Shown: piece by piece, positions 26,909-35,762 of the stretch
Numbering within the stretch: position 1 is the stretch's first letter
How the letters are laid out: each line of letters opens with the position of its first letter
Assembly: GCA_963793335.1 (NCBI GenBank)
Contig: CAWBZS010000027.1
Location: 62,001-126,000 of the forward strand
Reading direction: 5' to 3'
Length of the DNA: 64,000 bases
DNA from: Sva-07 sp963793335
Lineage (GTDB): Bacteria; Actinomycetota; Acidimicrobiia; Acidimicrobiales; Ilumatobacteraceae
The notes under the pieces: model-generated
Seen by the model: only the letters and a program-made list of their open reading frames with translations
What the model was told of the DNA's origin: nothing
The model's database searches: none
Position numbers and translations under genes: made by a program

Positions 26909-28254
26909 GCGGAGAACGCCCGGCGAGTGGCCCCGAGCGAGTCCGGCCGTGAGAACACCACCACCTTGTCCTCTGCAGCGAGTCGGGTGTGGCCGCGCAC
27001 GATCTGGGACGTGCCGTCGGCCCGGGTGACTGCGCCGAGCAGCACCGACGGTGGAAGGTCCAGCTCGGCCACCAAGACGCCGGCCGCCTCGCTGCCCGCC
27101 TCGATCTCGAACTCGTTCACCTCGACATCACTCTCGAGGAACGTCGCGACCGACGCCGTGCCGCCGCGGATGTGGCGGAGCACCGCGTTGGCAGATGCGG
27201 TGCGCGGACTGAGCGCTGCGTCGATCCCGAACTGGCGCACCAGCGGCAGCAGTGCGAGACGGTGGAGCACCGCCACCGTGAACGCATCGCCCTCGGCCGC
27301 GGCGTAGGCGCACGCGAGCACGTTGGACGCGTCGTCGCCGGTGGCGGCGATCACCAGGTCCATTCGAGCAACCGACTCCTCCAGCAACAGTTCGGTGTCG
27401 GCGATGTCGCCCTGGACGATCGTCACCCGAGGCAACCGCTCGCTGAGCGCCTTGGCCCGATGCGGATCGTGTTCGACCAGCACCACACTGGCGCCTTCGC
27501 GCTGCAGTTGCTCGGCCACCCTCGTGCCGATGGCTCCACCACCGAGCACCATCACCCGGTGCGCACGGCGGGTGGCGGCACCGAGTAACTCCATGATCTC
27601 GCGGCGTGCGCTGCGGGTGGTGAGGACCCGGACGTGGTCGCCGGCCTCGACGACCTGGTCGCCCCGCGGGATCACCGTCTCGCCTCCACGGGTCAGCGCG
27701 CCGAACAGGAACTTCCAGTCCGGTTCGAACGAGCGACCGATCTCGGCGAGGTCGTGGCCGACGAACGGAGAGCGCTCAGCGACAACTGCGCCGAGCACCA
27801 ACAGCTCACCTCCGGACATCGGGTACACCTCATCTGCGCCACCCACGTGGGCCAGCTCCATGATCTCGTCGGCGGTGTCGGCATCGGGGTCGATGACCAC
27901 ATCGGCGCGCATCGTCGCGAGCAGCGACTCCCCCAGTGGCCCGCGGAGCTCTTCGGTCTGGATCCGAACCACGGTCTGTTCGACACCGAACTCCTTGGCG
28001 AGCAACGAAGCCAGGAGGTTCACCTCGTCGTTCTGCGTGACCCCGGCGAGCAGGTCGGCACGCTCGATGCCCGCCGATCGCAGCACCGACGGGACGGTGG
28101 CGCTGCCGACCACCACCTGCACGTCGAGTTCCGCGCCGATCGCCGCGGCGATCTGCTCGTTCTGTTCGATGACGACGACGTCGTTTCCTTCCGCACCCAG
28201 CCGTTGCGCCAGGTACCACCCGACCTCACCGGCCCCGACGATCACGACATGCAT
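26905..28254 (-). CDS. trkA: Trk system NAD-binding regulatory protein
   Basis: 449 residues. It is the cytoplasmic gating ring subunit with duplicated RCK modules: the first begins HVVIVGAGEVGWYLA and the second VMVLGGGAIGTRVAEQL near residue 228, each followed by a RCK_C domain. A GTG two codons upstream is possible, but the ATG at 28254 puts the nucleotide fold at the N-terminus as is usual. It is co-translated with trkH. Confidence 0.93.
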   Translation of the reverse strand: MHVVIVGAGEVGWYLAQRLGAEGNDVVVIEQNEQIAAAIGAELDVQVVVGSATVPSVLRSAGIERADLLAGVTQNDEVNLLASLLAKEFGVEQTVVRIQTEELRGPLGESLLATMRADVVIDPDADTADEIMELAHVGGADEVYPMSGGELLVLGAVVAERSPFVGHDLAEIGRSFEPDWKFLFGALTRGGETVIPRGDQVVEAGDHVRVLTTRSARREIMELLGAATRRAHRVMVLGGGAIGTRVAEQLQREGASVVLVEHDPHRAKALSERLPRVTIVQGDIADTELLLEESVARMDLVIAATGDDASNVLACAYAAAEGDAFTVAVLHRLALLPLVRQFGIDAALSPRTASANAVLRHIRGGTASVATFLESDVEVNEFEIEAGSEAAGVLVAELDLPPSVLLGAVTRADGTSQIVRGHTRLAAEDKVVVFSRPDSLGATRRAFSA

Positions 28255-28345
28255 TCCCACACACTGCCCGATCGCACCCGCCGATCACGAACATCGCAGC
28301 GGCGGAACTCACATGTCACATCGCCCCGGCGCGGCGGTCGCCGGG

Positions 28346-29341
28346 TCAGGCGGTGACGGGGACCGAGGCGAGCAGCGCGCGAGGGGCGGCGCGCAGCGCG
28401 GCGGTGGCGTCCGAATCGGGAAAGTCGTCGCAGAGCTGTTCGGCCCGATCGACGTACGCGCGTGCGGCATCCGCGGCTGAACGCAGTCCGTCGTTCGACC
28501 GCACGATCGCCAGCGCCTTGTCCTGCGCGGCAGCGTCGAGTGGCGAACCGAGGAGATCGCCGAGCTCGACCGCCGCCGGGCTGTCGAGGGCGAGCGTCCG
28601 TAACACCGGCAGCGTGTAGACACCTTCGACCATGTCGTGGCCGGCGGGTTTGCCGAGCTGTTCGTCGGTTGCGGTGATGTCCAAGATGTCGTCGACGATC
28701 TGGAACACCGTGCCGTAGGCGTTGCCGTACTCGGTGAGTGCCTCGATCACCGGGCGGGGATGCCCTGCGACGATGCCGCCGATGCGCGCCGCGGTGCCGT
28801 ACAGCGACGCCGTCTTGCCGTGGATCGACCGGAGATAGCTCTCCTCGGTGCGAGCGAGATCGTACGTGTGGCGGAGCTCCTCGATCTGCCCCTCGCACAG
28901 CCAACCGATCGTGCGTGCCAACAGCCCGGCCACCTCGGTGCCGAGCGACGCGGCGATCTCCGACGCTCGAGACAACAGGAAGTCACCCGCCAGGATGGCT
29001 TGCAGATTGCCCCACTTGGCGTTGACCGTCTCGACGCCACGGCGGGTGTCGGCTTCGTCCATCACGTCGTCGTGGTACAGCGATCCGAGGTGCACCAGCT
29101 CGCACGCCACCCCGCCGCGCACGACGTCGTGGGATGCCGAATCGCCGAAGATCTGGGCGCCCGCCACGGCGAGCACCGGACGCAGTCGCTTGCCACCGGC
29201 GACGATCAGGTGCGAGGCGAGCTGGTTGAGGTAGGCGTCCGGGGTGACCACCGAGTCGAGCATCGCCTGCTCGATCAGTTCGCGATCGGCGTCCATCGAC
29301 GGAATGGTCAACAACGGCGACGAACCATTGGGGGCCAGCAC
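28346..29341 (-). CDS. Polyprenyl diphosphate synthase
   Basis: About 331 residues from GTG 29341, preceded by AGGAAGAG; another GTG lies at 29356. It makes the long isoprenoid chain of menaquinone from IPP. The first aspartate-rich motif is YHDDVMDEADTRRG (Asp 91, 92, 95) and the second VDDILDIT; GGKRLRP is also present. Upstream in-frame sequence is low-complexity shadow reaching into the divergent map gene. Together with the nearby reductase it suggests a menaquinone tail pathway feeding the respiratory genes. Confidence 0.92.
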   Translation of the reverse strand: MLAPNGSSPLLTIPSMDADRELIEQAMLDSVVTPDAYLNQLASHLIVAGGKRLRPVLAVAGAQIFGDSASHDVVRGGVACELVHLGSLYHDDVMDEADTRRGVETVNAKWGNLQAILAGDFLLSRASEIAASLGTEVAGLLARTIGWLCEGQIEELRHTYDLARTEESYLRSIHGKTASLYGTAARIGGIVAGHPRPVIEALTEYGNAYGTVFQIVDDILDITATDEQLGKPAGHDMVEGVYTLPVLRTLALDSPAAVELGDLLGSPLDAAAQDKALAIVRSNDGLRSAADAARAYVDRAEQLCDDFPDSDATAALRAAPRALLASVPVTA

Positions 29342-29422
29342 CTCTTCCTGGGACACGAGCGACAGGCTAGGCGCGCCTGCACGAGGACGCACGGACGAGC
29401 ATCCGCCCCTATCCTGAAATTC

Positions 29423-30406
29423 ATGTCTTTCACGGCGACCGCCCCCGCCATCTTGCCCCAGGCGAACGAATCGTGCTGGTGTGGCAGCGGACGAAAGTAC
29501 AAGCGCTGCCACAAGAAGTCGGAGGGCCGCGTGCTGCCCGGCGAGGTCACGCCGATGCGCAGCGTGCCCGACTCGATCAGCCGACCGTCGTACGCCGACA
29601 CCGGCGACGTGGTCGCCTGGGACGAACCGCGCGTCAAGAGTCCCGAGATCATCGAGGCGATGCGCCACTCCGGCAGGGTCGCCGCCGAGGTCCTGAGGCT
29701 GGCCGGCGACATGGTCGCTCCCGGGGTGACCACCGAAGAGATCGACATCGCCGTGCACGACATGTTCATCGAGCGGGGCGCGTATCCGTCCACGATCAAC
29801 TACCACGGCTACCCGAAGGCGTGCTGCACCTCCGTCAACGAAGTGATCTGCCACGGCATCCCCGACTCGCGGGCACTGCAGGAGGGCGACATCTGCAACA
29901 TCGATGTCACCGGCTGGATCGGCGGCGTCCACGGTGACACCAACGCCACGTTCTTCGTCGGCGAAGTCGACCCCGAGAGCCGCCGGTTGGTGCAGGTCAC
30001 CGAGGAGTGCACCTGGTACGGCATCGAGGCCGTCAAGCCCGGCCGCCCGATCAGCGACATCGGACGAGCGATCGAGGACCATGCCAAGGCCCACAAGTAC
30101 GGGGTCGTGCGGGCGTTCGTCGGACACGGCATCGGTGAGCAATTCCACACCGACATCCAGGTCCTCCACTACTACGACTCACGCGCCAGCACGATCATGC
30201 GACCCGGCATGACGTTCACGATCGAGCCGATGATCACGCTCGGAACGGTCAACTACAAGATCTGGGACGACGACTGGACCGCCGTGACCGCCGACGGCAA
30301 GCGCACCGCCCAGTTCGAGCACACGATCCTCGTGACCGACGACGGCTACGAGGTGCTCACGGGCGGGCCGGGAGCGGCGAGCCCGGCGGCTCCGTGGAAT
30401 CGCTGA
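29423..30406 (+). CDS. map: Methionine aminopeptidase with N-terminal SEC-C zinc motif
   Basis: 327 residues, type I methionine aminopeptidase that removes the initiator methionine. The N-terminus has a SEC-C motif, CWCGSGRKYKRCH (Cys 18, Cys 20, Cys 29, His 30), thought to help ribosome contact in long actinobacterial MetAPs. Metal ligands are Asp 161, Asp 172, His 235, Glu 268 and Glu 299. The start ATG sits close to the divergent polyprenyl synthase gene. Its 3' end overlaps the convergent membrane-protein gene by 50 bases. Confidence 0.95.
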   Translation: MSFTATAPAILPQANESCWCGSGRKYKRCHKKSEGRVLPGEVTPMRSVPDSISRPSYADTGDVVAWDEPRVKSPEIIEAMRHSGRVAAEVLRLAGDMVAPGVTTEEIDIAVHDMFIERGAYPSTINYHGYPKACCTSVNEVICHGIPDSRALQEGDICNIDVTGWIGGVHGDTNATFFVGEVDPESRRLVQVTEECTWYGIEAVKPGRPISDIGRAIEDHAKAHKYGVVRAFVGHGIGEQFHTDIQVLHYYDSRASTIMRPGMTFTIEPMITLGTVNYKIWDDDWTAVTADGKRTAQFEHTILVTDDGYEVLTGGPGAASPAAPWNR

Positions 30407-31433
30407 CCGAGCCCTCGGTCGCAGCACTGCTCACCGCGAACAACCACCACAGCGCAACCGCAGCGATCGCTGCGCCACCGACCAGCGTCGCAGCCGTGGT
30501 GAACCGATCGAGCCACAGCGGGGCGTCGGTGGGAATGATCGCGGCCGACAACCCGTCGCGCTTGGTGAAGCCCCACACGGCCAGTTCGACACCGACGAAG
30601 AGCATCGCGGCATCCGCTGCGAATCGCTGATCTCGCCAGGCCAGCAGCAGTCCCGCTCCGGCGGACACGACGGCGATCCCGGGAAGCACCACCCAGATCA
30701 GTCGCGGGTCGGTCGCTGCAGGCAACGATGTGTACTGCGCAAGCCCGACCCCGAATGCGAGCGCCACGAGCGGGAACGTTGCCACGATCGGCGCGACACG
30801 CGTCGCACGGAGGAACCAGGCCGCCACAGCCACCGCCAGACCGGCAACGAATCCGAGCCACATCGGGATCGGAGATGGAGCTGGCTGCCAGGTGCTGACC
30901 ACCGTGACCTCGACGACGCTGCCGTCGACCGTGATCGGGATCACTGCTTCGAGGATCTGATCACCCGGGCCGAGCCCGAACGGACGGGCGCTCTGCATCC
31001 AGTGCGCACGATGATCGTGCCACGCCCAGTACCCGCCGGTGCCCACCTCCTCCCACCGGGGTTCGGCCTCGGCGTTGGCCGTCGGCGGCACCGTTTCGAT
31101 GCCGTAGCGCTGCGCGTTGAGATAGACGGCCGGGGAGTTGCGGTTCTCGAGCACGGTGCCGTCGGACCTGAACCACAGGTAGTCCTCGCCCTGGTAGCCG
31201 ACCACCATGGCCTCGACACCGGGCTCGACCTGCATCTCGAAGAACGAATCGCCGCCGATGATGCCGACATCGATCGACGGCGTGGCAGGTTCGATCGAAC
31301 GAACCTCCGACAGGTAGTCGGTGGGACCAGCGGGGTCGGCGGCAGCCGGACTGAACGATGCGAGTGCACCCAGCAACCCGACGATCGCCGCCGCGATCAG
31401 CCGACGGGGTGGCAGCGACGATCGGGACTTCAT
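30357..31433 (-). CDS. Exported multi-helix membrane protein of unknown function in a copper/Sco operon
   Basis: 358 residues from ATG 31433. A signal peptide (about 1-35, ending FSPAAA) precedes an extracytoplasmic domain of about 150 residues rich in aromatic residues (GYWAWHDHRAHWMQ). Five or so membrane helices and a short tail follow. His and Met in WHDHRAHWM could bind copper, but this is speculative. It is the last of four tightly packed genes with cytochrome c, Sco and a cupredoxin lipoprotein, so a role in cytochrome oxidase copper delivery is plausible. Confidence 0.75.
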   Translation of the reverse strand: MKSRSSLPPRRLIAAAIVGLLGALASFSPAAADPAGPTDYLSEVRSIEPATPSIDVGIIGGDSFFEMQVEPGVEAMVVGYQGEDYLWFRSDGTVLENRNSPAVYLNAQRYGIETVPPTANAEAEPRWEEVGTGGYWAWHDHRAHWMQSARPFGLGPGDQILEAVIPITVDGSVVEVTVVSTWQPAPSPIPMWLGFVAGLAVAVAAWFLRATRVAPIVATFPLVALAFGVGLAQYTSLPAATDPRLIWVVLPGIAVVSAGAGLLLAWRDQRFAADAAMLFVGVELAVWGFTKRDGLSAAIIPTDAPLWLDRFTTAATLVGGAAIAAVALWWLFAVSSAATEGSVSDSTEPPGSPLPARP

Positions 31434-31443
31434 CGGCCGGCCG

Positions 31444-31821
31444 TCACGCATTGACGACGAGGACGAGTTGGCCGCTCGGGTGCACCGTGCAGACCCCTTC
31501 GAATTCGCCGGGCGTGGCGAATCGCTGGGTGAGCGTCTCGTTGGCACCCACGAAGAACGGCCCGACCGTGTGCCCGCGATCGTCCTGGTTCTCGATGCGG
31601 ATCGTGTCGCCGACGTTCACCTGCAACTCCGCCGGGAGGATCTCGAGCGGGGTCCCGGCGTCGAGCGCTTCGCCCGCACCTTCCGGAATCACGTACTCGA
31701 GCGTGGCGTTCTCCGCGTCGACGACCGATTCGGTGCCGGGCTGGCTGGTGTCGCTCCCGCCGCAACCGGCGGCGACCGCCATGGCGAGCAACCCGGCGAT
31801 GATCGATGCCCGCAGCCTCAT
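31444..31821 (-). CDS. Cupredoxin-like lipoprotein
   Basis: 125 residues with a lipoprotein signal ending AVAAGC (Cys 20). The C-terminal half is a plastocyanin-like fold: His 84 in DRGHTV, then Cys 111 and His 114 in GVCTVHPSG. The position of the usual axial Met has Gln 118, as in stellacyanin-type sites. It likely binds one copper ion outside the membrane. It overlaps the sco gene by four bases. Confidence 0.85.
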   Translation of the reverse strand: MRLRASIIAGLLAMAVAAGCGGSDTSQPGTESVVDAENATLEYVIPEGAGEALDAGTPLEILPAELQVNVGDTIRIENQDDRGHTVGPFFVGANETLTQRFATPGEFEGVCTVHPSGQLVLVVNA

Positions 31822-32492
31822 GCCAGACCCCGCTCGGCGAAGAGTTGGGCGACGTCGGTGGCCATGTCGCTGGACGACAGCCCGAACGGCCACGTGACCT
31901 GCAAGCGACCTTCGTCGTCGACCAGATACAGGAATCCGCTGTGGGACACCTCGATGTCACCGTCGTCGGTCGTGACCACGTCGTAGCTCGCACCGAACGG
32001 CTCGGCAGCGGCGGCGAGCAGGTCGGCGTCGGTGGTGCCGGCCGCCTCGGCGTCGGCCACGAAGCTCGTGACGTAGCCGGGCAGCACTGCGTTGTCGCGT
32101 TCGGGGTCGACGGTGACCATCAGGGTGTCGACCGAGTCGGCGAGTTCTGGCGGGAGACGCCGGAGCGCGACCGCCCAGTCGGCCATCGTGGTCGGGCAGA
32201 CGTCGGGGCAGTTGGTGAACCCGAAGTAGACCGCCCGGAAGCCTCCGGGCTCGGCACGGAAGACGGCGTCATCGCCTGGGTTGGTCAGCGACGGGAGGGC
32301 GGTGGCATCGACCGAGGGTGCCGGCGTCCGCACGATGCCCGCGAGTTCGCGATCGGCGAGGTCGGTGCTCGCCGGTGTCTCGACGACCGGCGCGTCGGCC
32401 TCCGGTGTCGAACCTTCGTCGCTGCTTGCGCATCCCGACACGACCAGCGCGACCGCGAATGCCCCGGCAAGGAGACGGCGCAGGTCAACCAT
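31818..32492 (-). CDS. SCO1/SenC-family copper chaperone lipoprotein
   Basis: 224 residues from ATG 32492, with lipobox VVSGC (Cys 21). The thioredoxin-like domain has the copper motif CPDVCP (Cys 95, 99) and a distal His in SHSGFLYLVD. Sco proteins deliver copper to the CuA site of cytochrome c oxidase subunit II. The start overlaps the upstream cytochrome c gene by eight bases and the end overlaps the cupredoxin gene by four. Confidence 0.92.
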   Translation of the reverse strand: MVDLRRLLAGAFAVALVVSGCASSDEGSTPEADAPVVETPASTDLADRELAGIVRTPAPSVDATALPSLTNPGDDAVFRAEPGGFRAVYFGFTNCPDVCPTTMADWAVALRRLPPELADSVDTLMVTVDPERDNAVLPGYVTSFVADAEAAGTTDADLLAAAAEPFGASYDVVTTDDGDIEVSHSGFLYLVDDEGRLQVTWPFGLSSSDMATDVAQLFAERGLA

Positions 32493-32934
32493 CGGTGGTG
32501 TCACCACCCGACAGCGTGTTGATGAACGCCACCACGTCGGCGATCTCGGCGTCACTCAGCTGATTGGCCGGCATCTGCAACGAGGCGTCGGCGGTGATCT
32601 CCGCGTTGGGGTCGGCGATGGAGCGGGTGAGGTAGGCGTCGTCGGCGAGCACGGTGCTCCCGTCGGCGAGCAACACCTCCGAACCGGCGAGGCCGATCCA
32701 GGACGGACCGGCGCCACCACCGAAGTCCTGACCGTGGCACCCGGCACACCCCTGCGACCGCGAGATCTGCTCCCCGCGTTGCACTGCAGGATCGGCCGGG
32801 GCCGCGCTCGACTCGTCGCCGCTGCCGCCGTCGTCGCCACATGCCACGGCGCCGAACGCCATCGTGGCGGTGAGTGCCGAGGCAACAGCGAGACGACCAG
32901 CGGACCATCTGCGTTGCGTCGATCGTTCAGTCAC
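32485..32934 (-). CDS. Cytochrome c lipoprotein
   Basis: 149 residues. A signal with lipobox FGAVAC (Cys 32) is followed by a small class I cytochrome c domain: CAGCH (Cys 63, 66, His 67), a probable distal Met in SLQMPANQLSD, and the C-terminal helix DVVAFINTL. The domain resembles the cytochrome c fused to oxidase subunit II in other bacteria. It is the first gene of the copper group and lies 21 bases downstream of the sigma factor gene on the same strand. Confidence 0.9.
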   Translation of the reverse strand: MTERSTQRRWSAGRLAVASALTATMAFGAVACGDDGGSGDESSAAPADPAVQRGEQISRSQGCAGCHGQDFGGGAGPSWIGLAGSEVLLADGSTVLADDAYLTRSIADPNAEITADASLQMPANQLSDAEIADVVAFINTLSGGDTTDG

Positions 32935-32955
32935 GTCCTTGTCTCCTTGGGTTGG

Positions 32956-33513
32956 TCAACCGGTTGCGCGCTCGGCGCCTCCGTCAGATTCGCGCATCAT
33001 CGCCACCAAGTCGTGGCGGGCGCGGGCGACGCGTGAACGCACCGTGCCGATTGGGCAGTCGAGCACCTCGGCGGCTTCGTCGTAGCGCAATCCCAGCACC
33101 TGGGTGAGCACGAAGGCTGCACGTCGATCGGGGTCGAGGTGGGCCACGACATCATCGAGCTCGACTCGACCGGCGATGTCGGGGCTCGCCATCGCGTCGA
33201 CCGACCCGGCGGTGGCATTGTGCATCACCGCATGGTCGAGCCGGCGACGCCGGCCGGCGCGCCGGGTGTGGTCGGCACAGGTCCGCCGGGCGATGGTGAG
33301 CAGCCACCCGCGGGCGGCGCCGTCAGCGCGGAAGCGATGGATCGAACCGATCGCACGCTCGTAGGTCTCCTGGGTCAGGTCGTCGGCGTACTGGGTGTCG
33401 CCGAGGTACCGACACAGGCGCCAGACATCGGCCTGCGTCTCCGCCACGAACCGTTCGAGCGCGACGCGATCGCCGTCGCGTGCTGCCACGAGCAGGTTCG
33501 TCAAGTGGTCCAC
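32956..33513 (-). CDS. ECF-family RNA polymerase sigma factor
   Basis: 185 residues from GTG 33513. Region 2 (about 22-90) contains DVWRLCRYLGDTQYADDLTQETYERA. Region 4 (about 125-172) contains RYDEAAEVLDCPIGTVRSRVARAR, a helix-turn-helix for the -35 element. It lies upstream of the copper/cytochrome c genes and divergent from a zinc-type anti-sigma gene 105 bases away, so I infer that it controls one or both groups. Confidence 0.93.
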   Translation of the reverse strand: MDHLTNLLVAARDGDRVALERFVAETQADVWRLCRYLGDTQYADDLTQETYERAIGSIHRFRADGAARGWLLTIARRTCADHTRRAGRRRRLDHAVMHNATAGSVDAMASPDIAGRVELDDVVAHLDPDRRAAFVLTQVLGLRYDEAAEVLDCPIGTVRSRVARARHDLVAMMRESDGGAERATG

Positions 33514-33582
33514 ATTCCAAGTGTCGCAGCTCCGAACTCGGACCACGCAGTGACGATTGTCCTTTGTTTTCAACGCTGCTCG

Positions 33583-33610
33583 GGAACTTCCACGCCCCCG
33601 GGAACGACGT
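33583..33610 (+). promoter_or_regulatory. Candidate ECF-type promoter of the anti-sigma gene
   Basis: GGAACTT at 33583-33589 matches the ECF -35 consensus, and a CGT occurs 18 bases on, nine bases before the ATG. It may allow autoregulation by the divergent sigma factor. Evidence is only the motif and its position. Confidence 0.3.
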
Positions 33611-33618
33611 GGACACCC

Positions 33619-34275
33619 ATGCAGGAAAACGGGGATGCCATCGACCGCCACGAGTGCGACGCGATCTGCGAGATCGTGTCCGCTCGCGCCGACGGCGAAG
33701 CCGCGCACGACGACATCGAGGCAGCAGAGGCCCATCTCGCCGTCTGCGAATCATGCACGACGTTCGCCGCGGAGATGCACCGTCTCGATCGTCTCGTCCG
33801 AGTACGCCCGGCCGAAGCGGTGCCGAACTTCGTCGAACTGGTCACGTCGCGAGTTCGACCGGCTCGTCTGGGCCGGAGCGGCTGGCTCCGACCGGCGTTG
33901 GCATGGGTGGCGCTGGTGATGCTCGTGCAGAGCCTTCCGGCGCTGCTGTTCGGCGAGGCCGCCGGCACGAGCACTCATCTCGCTCGCCACCTCGGAGCGT
34001 TCGGCGCTGCGCTGGCCATCGGCTTCGCCTACGCCGCGTGGAAGCCGCATCGCGCATTCGGGTTGTTGCCCTTCACCGCCGCGTTGGTCGCCACCACCAC
34101 CGTCAGCATCGTGGCCGACATCGCCACGGGCACGCGGACGCCGCTCGCCGAGCTGATCCACCTCACCGAGCTGGTCGGCCTGGCGCTGCTGTGGATGGTT
34201 GCGGGCGCACCCGGTTGGCGCCACCACCGGCGATCACGAGCCCCGCGGCTGCCGCGACTCGATCCGCTCCAGTAG
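33619..34275 (+). CDS. Zinc-type (ZAS) membrane anti-sigma factor
   Basis: 218 residues. The cytoplasmic N-terminus has the ZAS signature HLAVCESC (His 39, Cys 43, Cys 46) of zinc-binding anti-sigma domains. About four membrane helices follow (from residue 90 on). It should hold the divergent ECF sigma factor inactive until a membrane or redox signal is sensed. The 3' end overlaps the convergent DNA methylase gene by 42 bases. Confidence 0.85.
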   Translation: MQENGDAIDRHECDAICEIVSARADGEAAHDDIEAAEAHLAVCESCTTFAAEMHRLDRLVRVRPAEAVPNFVELVTSRVRPARLGRSGWLRPALAWVALVMLVQSLPALLFGEAAGTSTHLARHLGAFGAALAIGFAYAAWKPHRAFGLLPFTAALVATTTVSIVADIATGTRTPLAELIHLTELVGLALLWMVAGAPGWRHHRRSRAPRLPRLDPLQ

Positions 34276-35667
34276 GCCCGACCACCAGCCGAACAGTGCA
34301 TCGTCGGCCGTCCGATCGACTCCGTACGCAGCGTCGACGGCTCGTGCGCACGCGCGCACCTCTCCCGCACGCAACGAGGCGACGGCCTCGCTCAGATCAC
34401 CCGCTGGCCACGGCAGGTCGGCGAGCACCACCGGCGACAGGCGAACGCTGTTGGCGGACAGCCCGGTGCCCGCGCCGCGATGCCACAGCCACGCAGACGC
34501 GTACGGCGAGGTGAGCACGGCCGCGATCTCCCAGGCTGCCGCGGCGAGCGCAGCGGTCGGCTGGTCGGAGTCGGCGTCGTCCCAGTGCGCGCCAAGCGGG
34601 TAGATCCCGAGGACCGGAACCGCCGGGAGCCAGTCGCCGTGGGGATCACAGACCGCCTCGACGATCGTCGTCTGATTCGCCACCAACACCTTCGGCACCA
34701 GGCGTCGTCGAGCCCAGCGCTGCATGCGGTCGTCGAGTCGATCGAGCGCCACCGTCGGGCGCTCGTAGGGCTGTTTGGCGAACGTGATCGTCCGCTCCCC
34801 CCACCACGATCGACCGGGATCGATCAAGCCCGACGTGACGAGGCGAGGCCCCATGGGATGGTCGCCGACGCCAGGGATCATCCCGTAGTACTCGTCTCGG
34901 AAGTTGGCATTGCCCGTGGCGCGATCGCCGAGGACTCCGTCGACCGCCGGCGTCGCCGCCCCGGTCGGGAGGTCGGGCACGCCGTGGCGGGCGGTGATCA
35001 CGTGCGACCAGTTCGATTGCCGCTGCTCGTCGTCGGCTCGACCGAACTGGAACACCACGGCGCACACGTAGACCTGCGCGTCGAAGGTCCGCTGGTCCGA
35101 CCACCACGACCACACCATGTGGGCACGCGCTGCGATCGCTGCACGAATGGGAGTTGCGTCGCGAGATGCCAGCATCGATTGCGGCAGCACCAGCGCAACC
35201 CGACCTCCGACGGGGTCGACCAGTTCCCCGGCGAGTGCCAGGAACTCGGCGGCGACGTCTGCGTATGGTCCACCTCCGCGGCCGCTCGACCCGCCTCGGG
35301 TGGTGGCGTCGGACAACTGCGAGAGGAACGGAGGATTGCCGATGACCAGGTCGAACGGGGTCCTCCCCCATGCTCGAACCAGCGCGTCCGCGTGGTGCAA
35401 TTCCGCGTCGGGCAGTGCCACACGCGCCAGGTCGATCGCTGCGCTGTCGAGGTCGCTACCGACACACTCGACGATGCCGCCGGCAGCGTGCACGCGCTCA
35501 GCGGCGGCCACCAGAAAGCGTCCATCTCCGCACGCAGGGTCGAGGATGCGAATCGGACGGCCACCACGTGAGCGGACGAAATCGTGGGTGATCGCACCGT
35601 CGACGACGGTGTCGACCAGCTCGGCCGGGGTGTACCAGGCGCCGAGCTGTTTGCGCGTGCCGACCAC
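34234..35667 (-). CDS. Solitary DNA N6-adenine methyltransferase
   Basis: 477 residues. SAM-binding motif I is DPACGDGRF (43-51) and the catalytic motif IV is NPPF (110-113), typical of N6-adenine methylases of the gamma class. The N-terminal LGAWYTPAELVDTVV is found in type IIG/Eco57I-like enzymes. The C-terminal 250 residues would form the target-recognition part. No restriction endonuclease domain (PD-ExK) is obvious in it and no restriction gene lies nearby, so it is probably an orphan methylase. Confidence 0.85.
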   Translation of the reverse strand: MVGTRKQLGAWYTPAELVDTVVDGAITHDFVRSRGGRPIRILDPACGDGRFLVAAAERVHAAGGIVECVGSDLDSAAIDLARVALPDAELHHADALVRAWGRTPFDLVIGNPPFLSQLSDATTRGGSSGRGGGPYADVAAEFLALAGELVDPVGGRVALVLPQSMLASRDATPIRAAIAARAHMVWSWWSDQRTFDAQVYVCAVVFQFGRADDEQRQSNWSHVITARHGVPDLPTGAATPAVDGVLGDRATGNANFRDEYYGMIPGVGDHPMGPRLVTSGLIDPGRSWWGERTITFAKQPYERPTVALDRLDDRMQRWARRRLVPKVLVANQTTIVEAVCDPHGDWLPAVPVLGIYPLGAHWDDADSDQPTAALAAAAWEIAAVLTSPYASAWLWHRGAGTGLSANSVRLSPVVLADLPWPAGDLSEAVASLRAGEVRACARAVDAAYGVDRTADDALFGWWSGLLERIESRQPRGS

Positions 35668-35762
35668 AGACGCAGGCTACCCAGGGGCACCACGAGCGCT
35701 GTGGGCCCTCGAGCAACGCTGGCTCTGGGGCGTCACAGGCGACACGACCTACAGTCGGGCAG

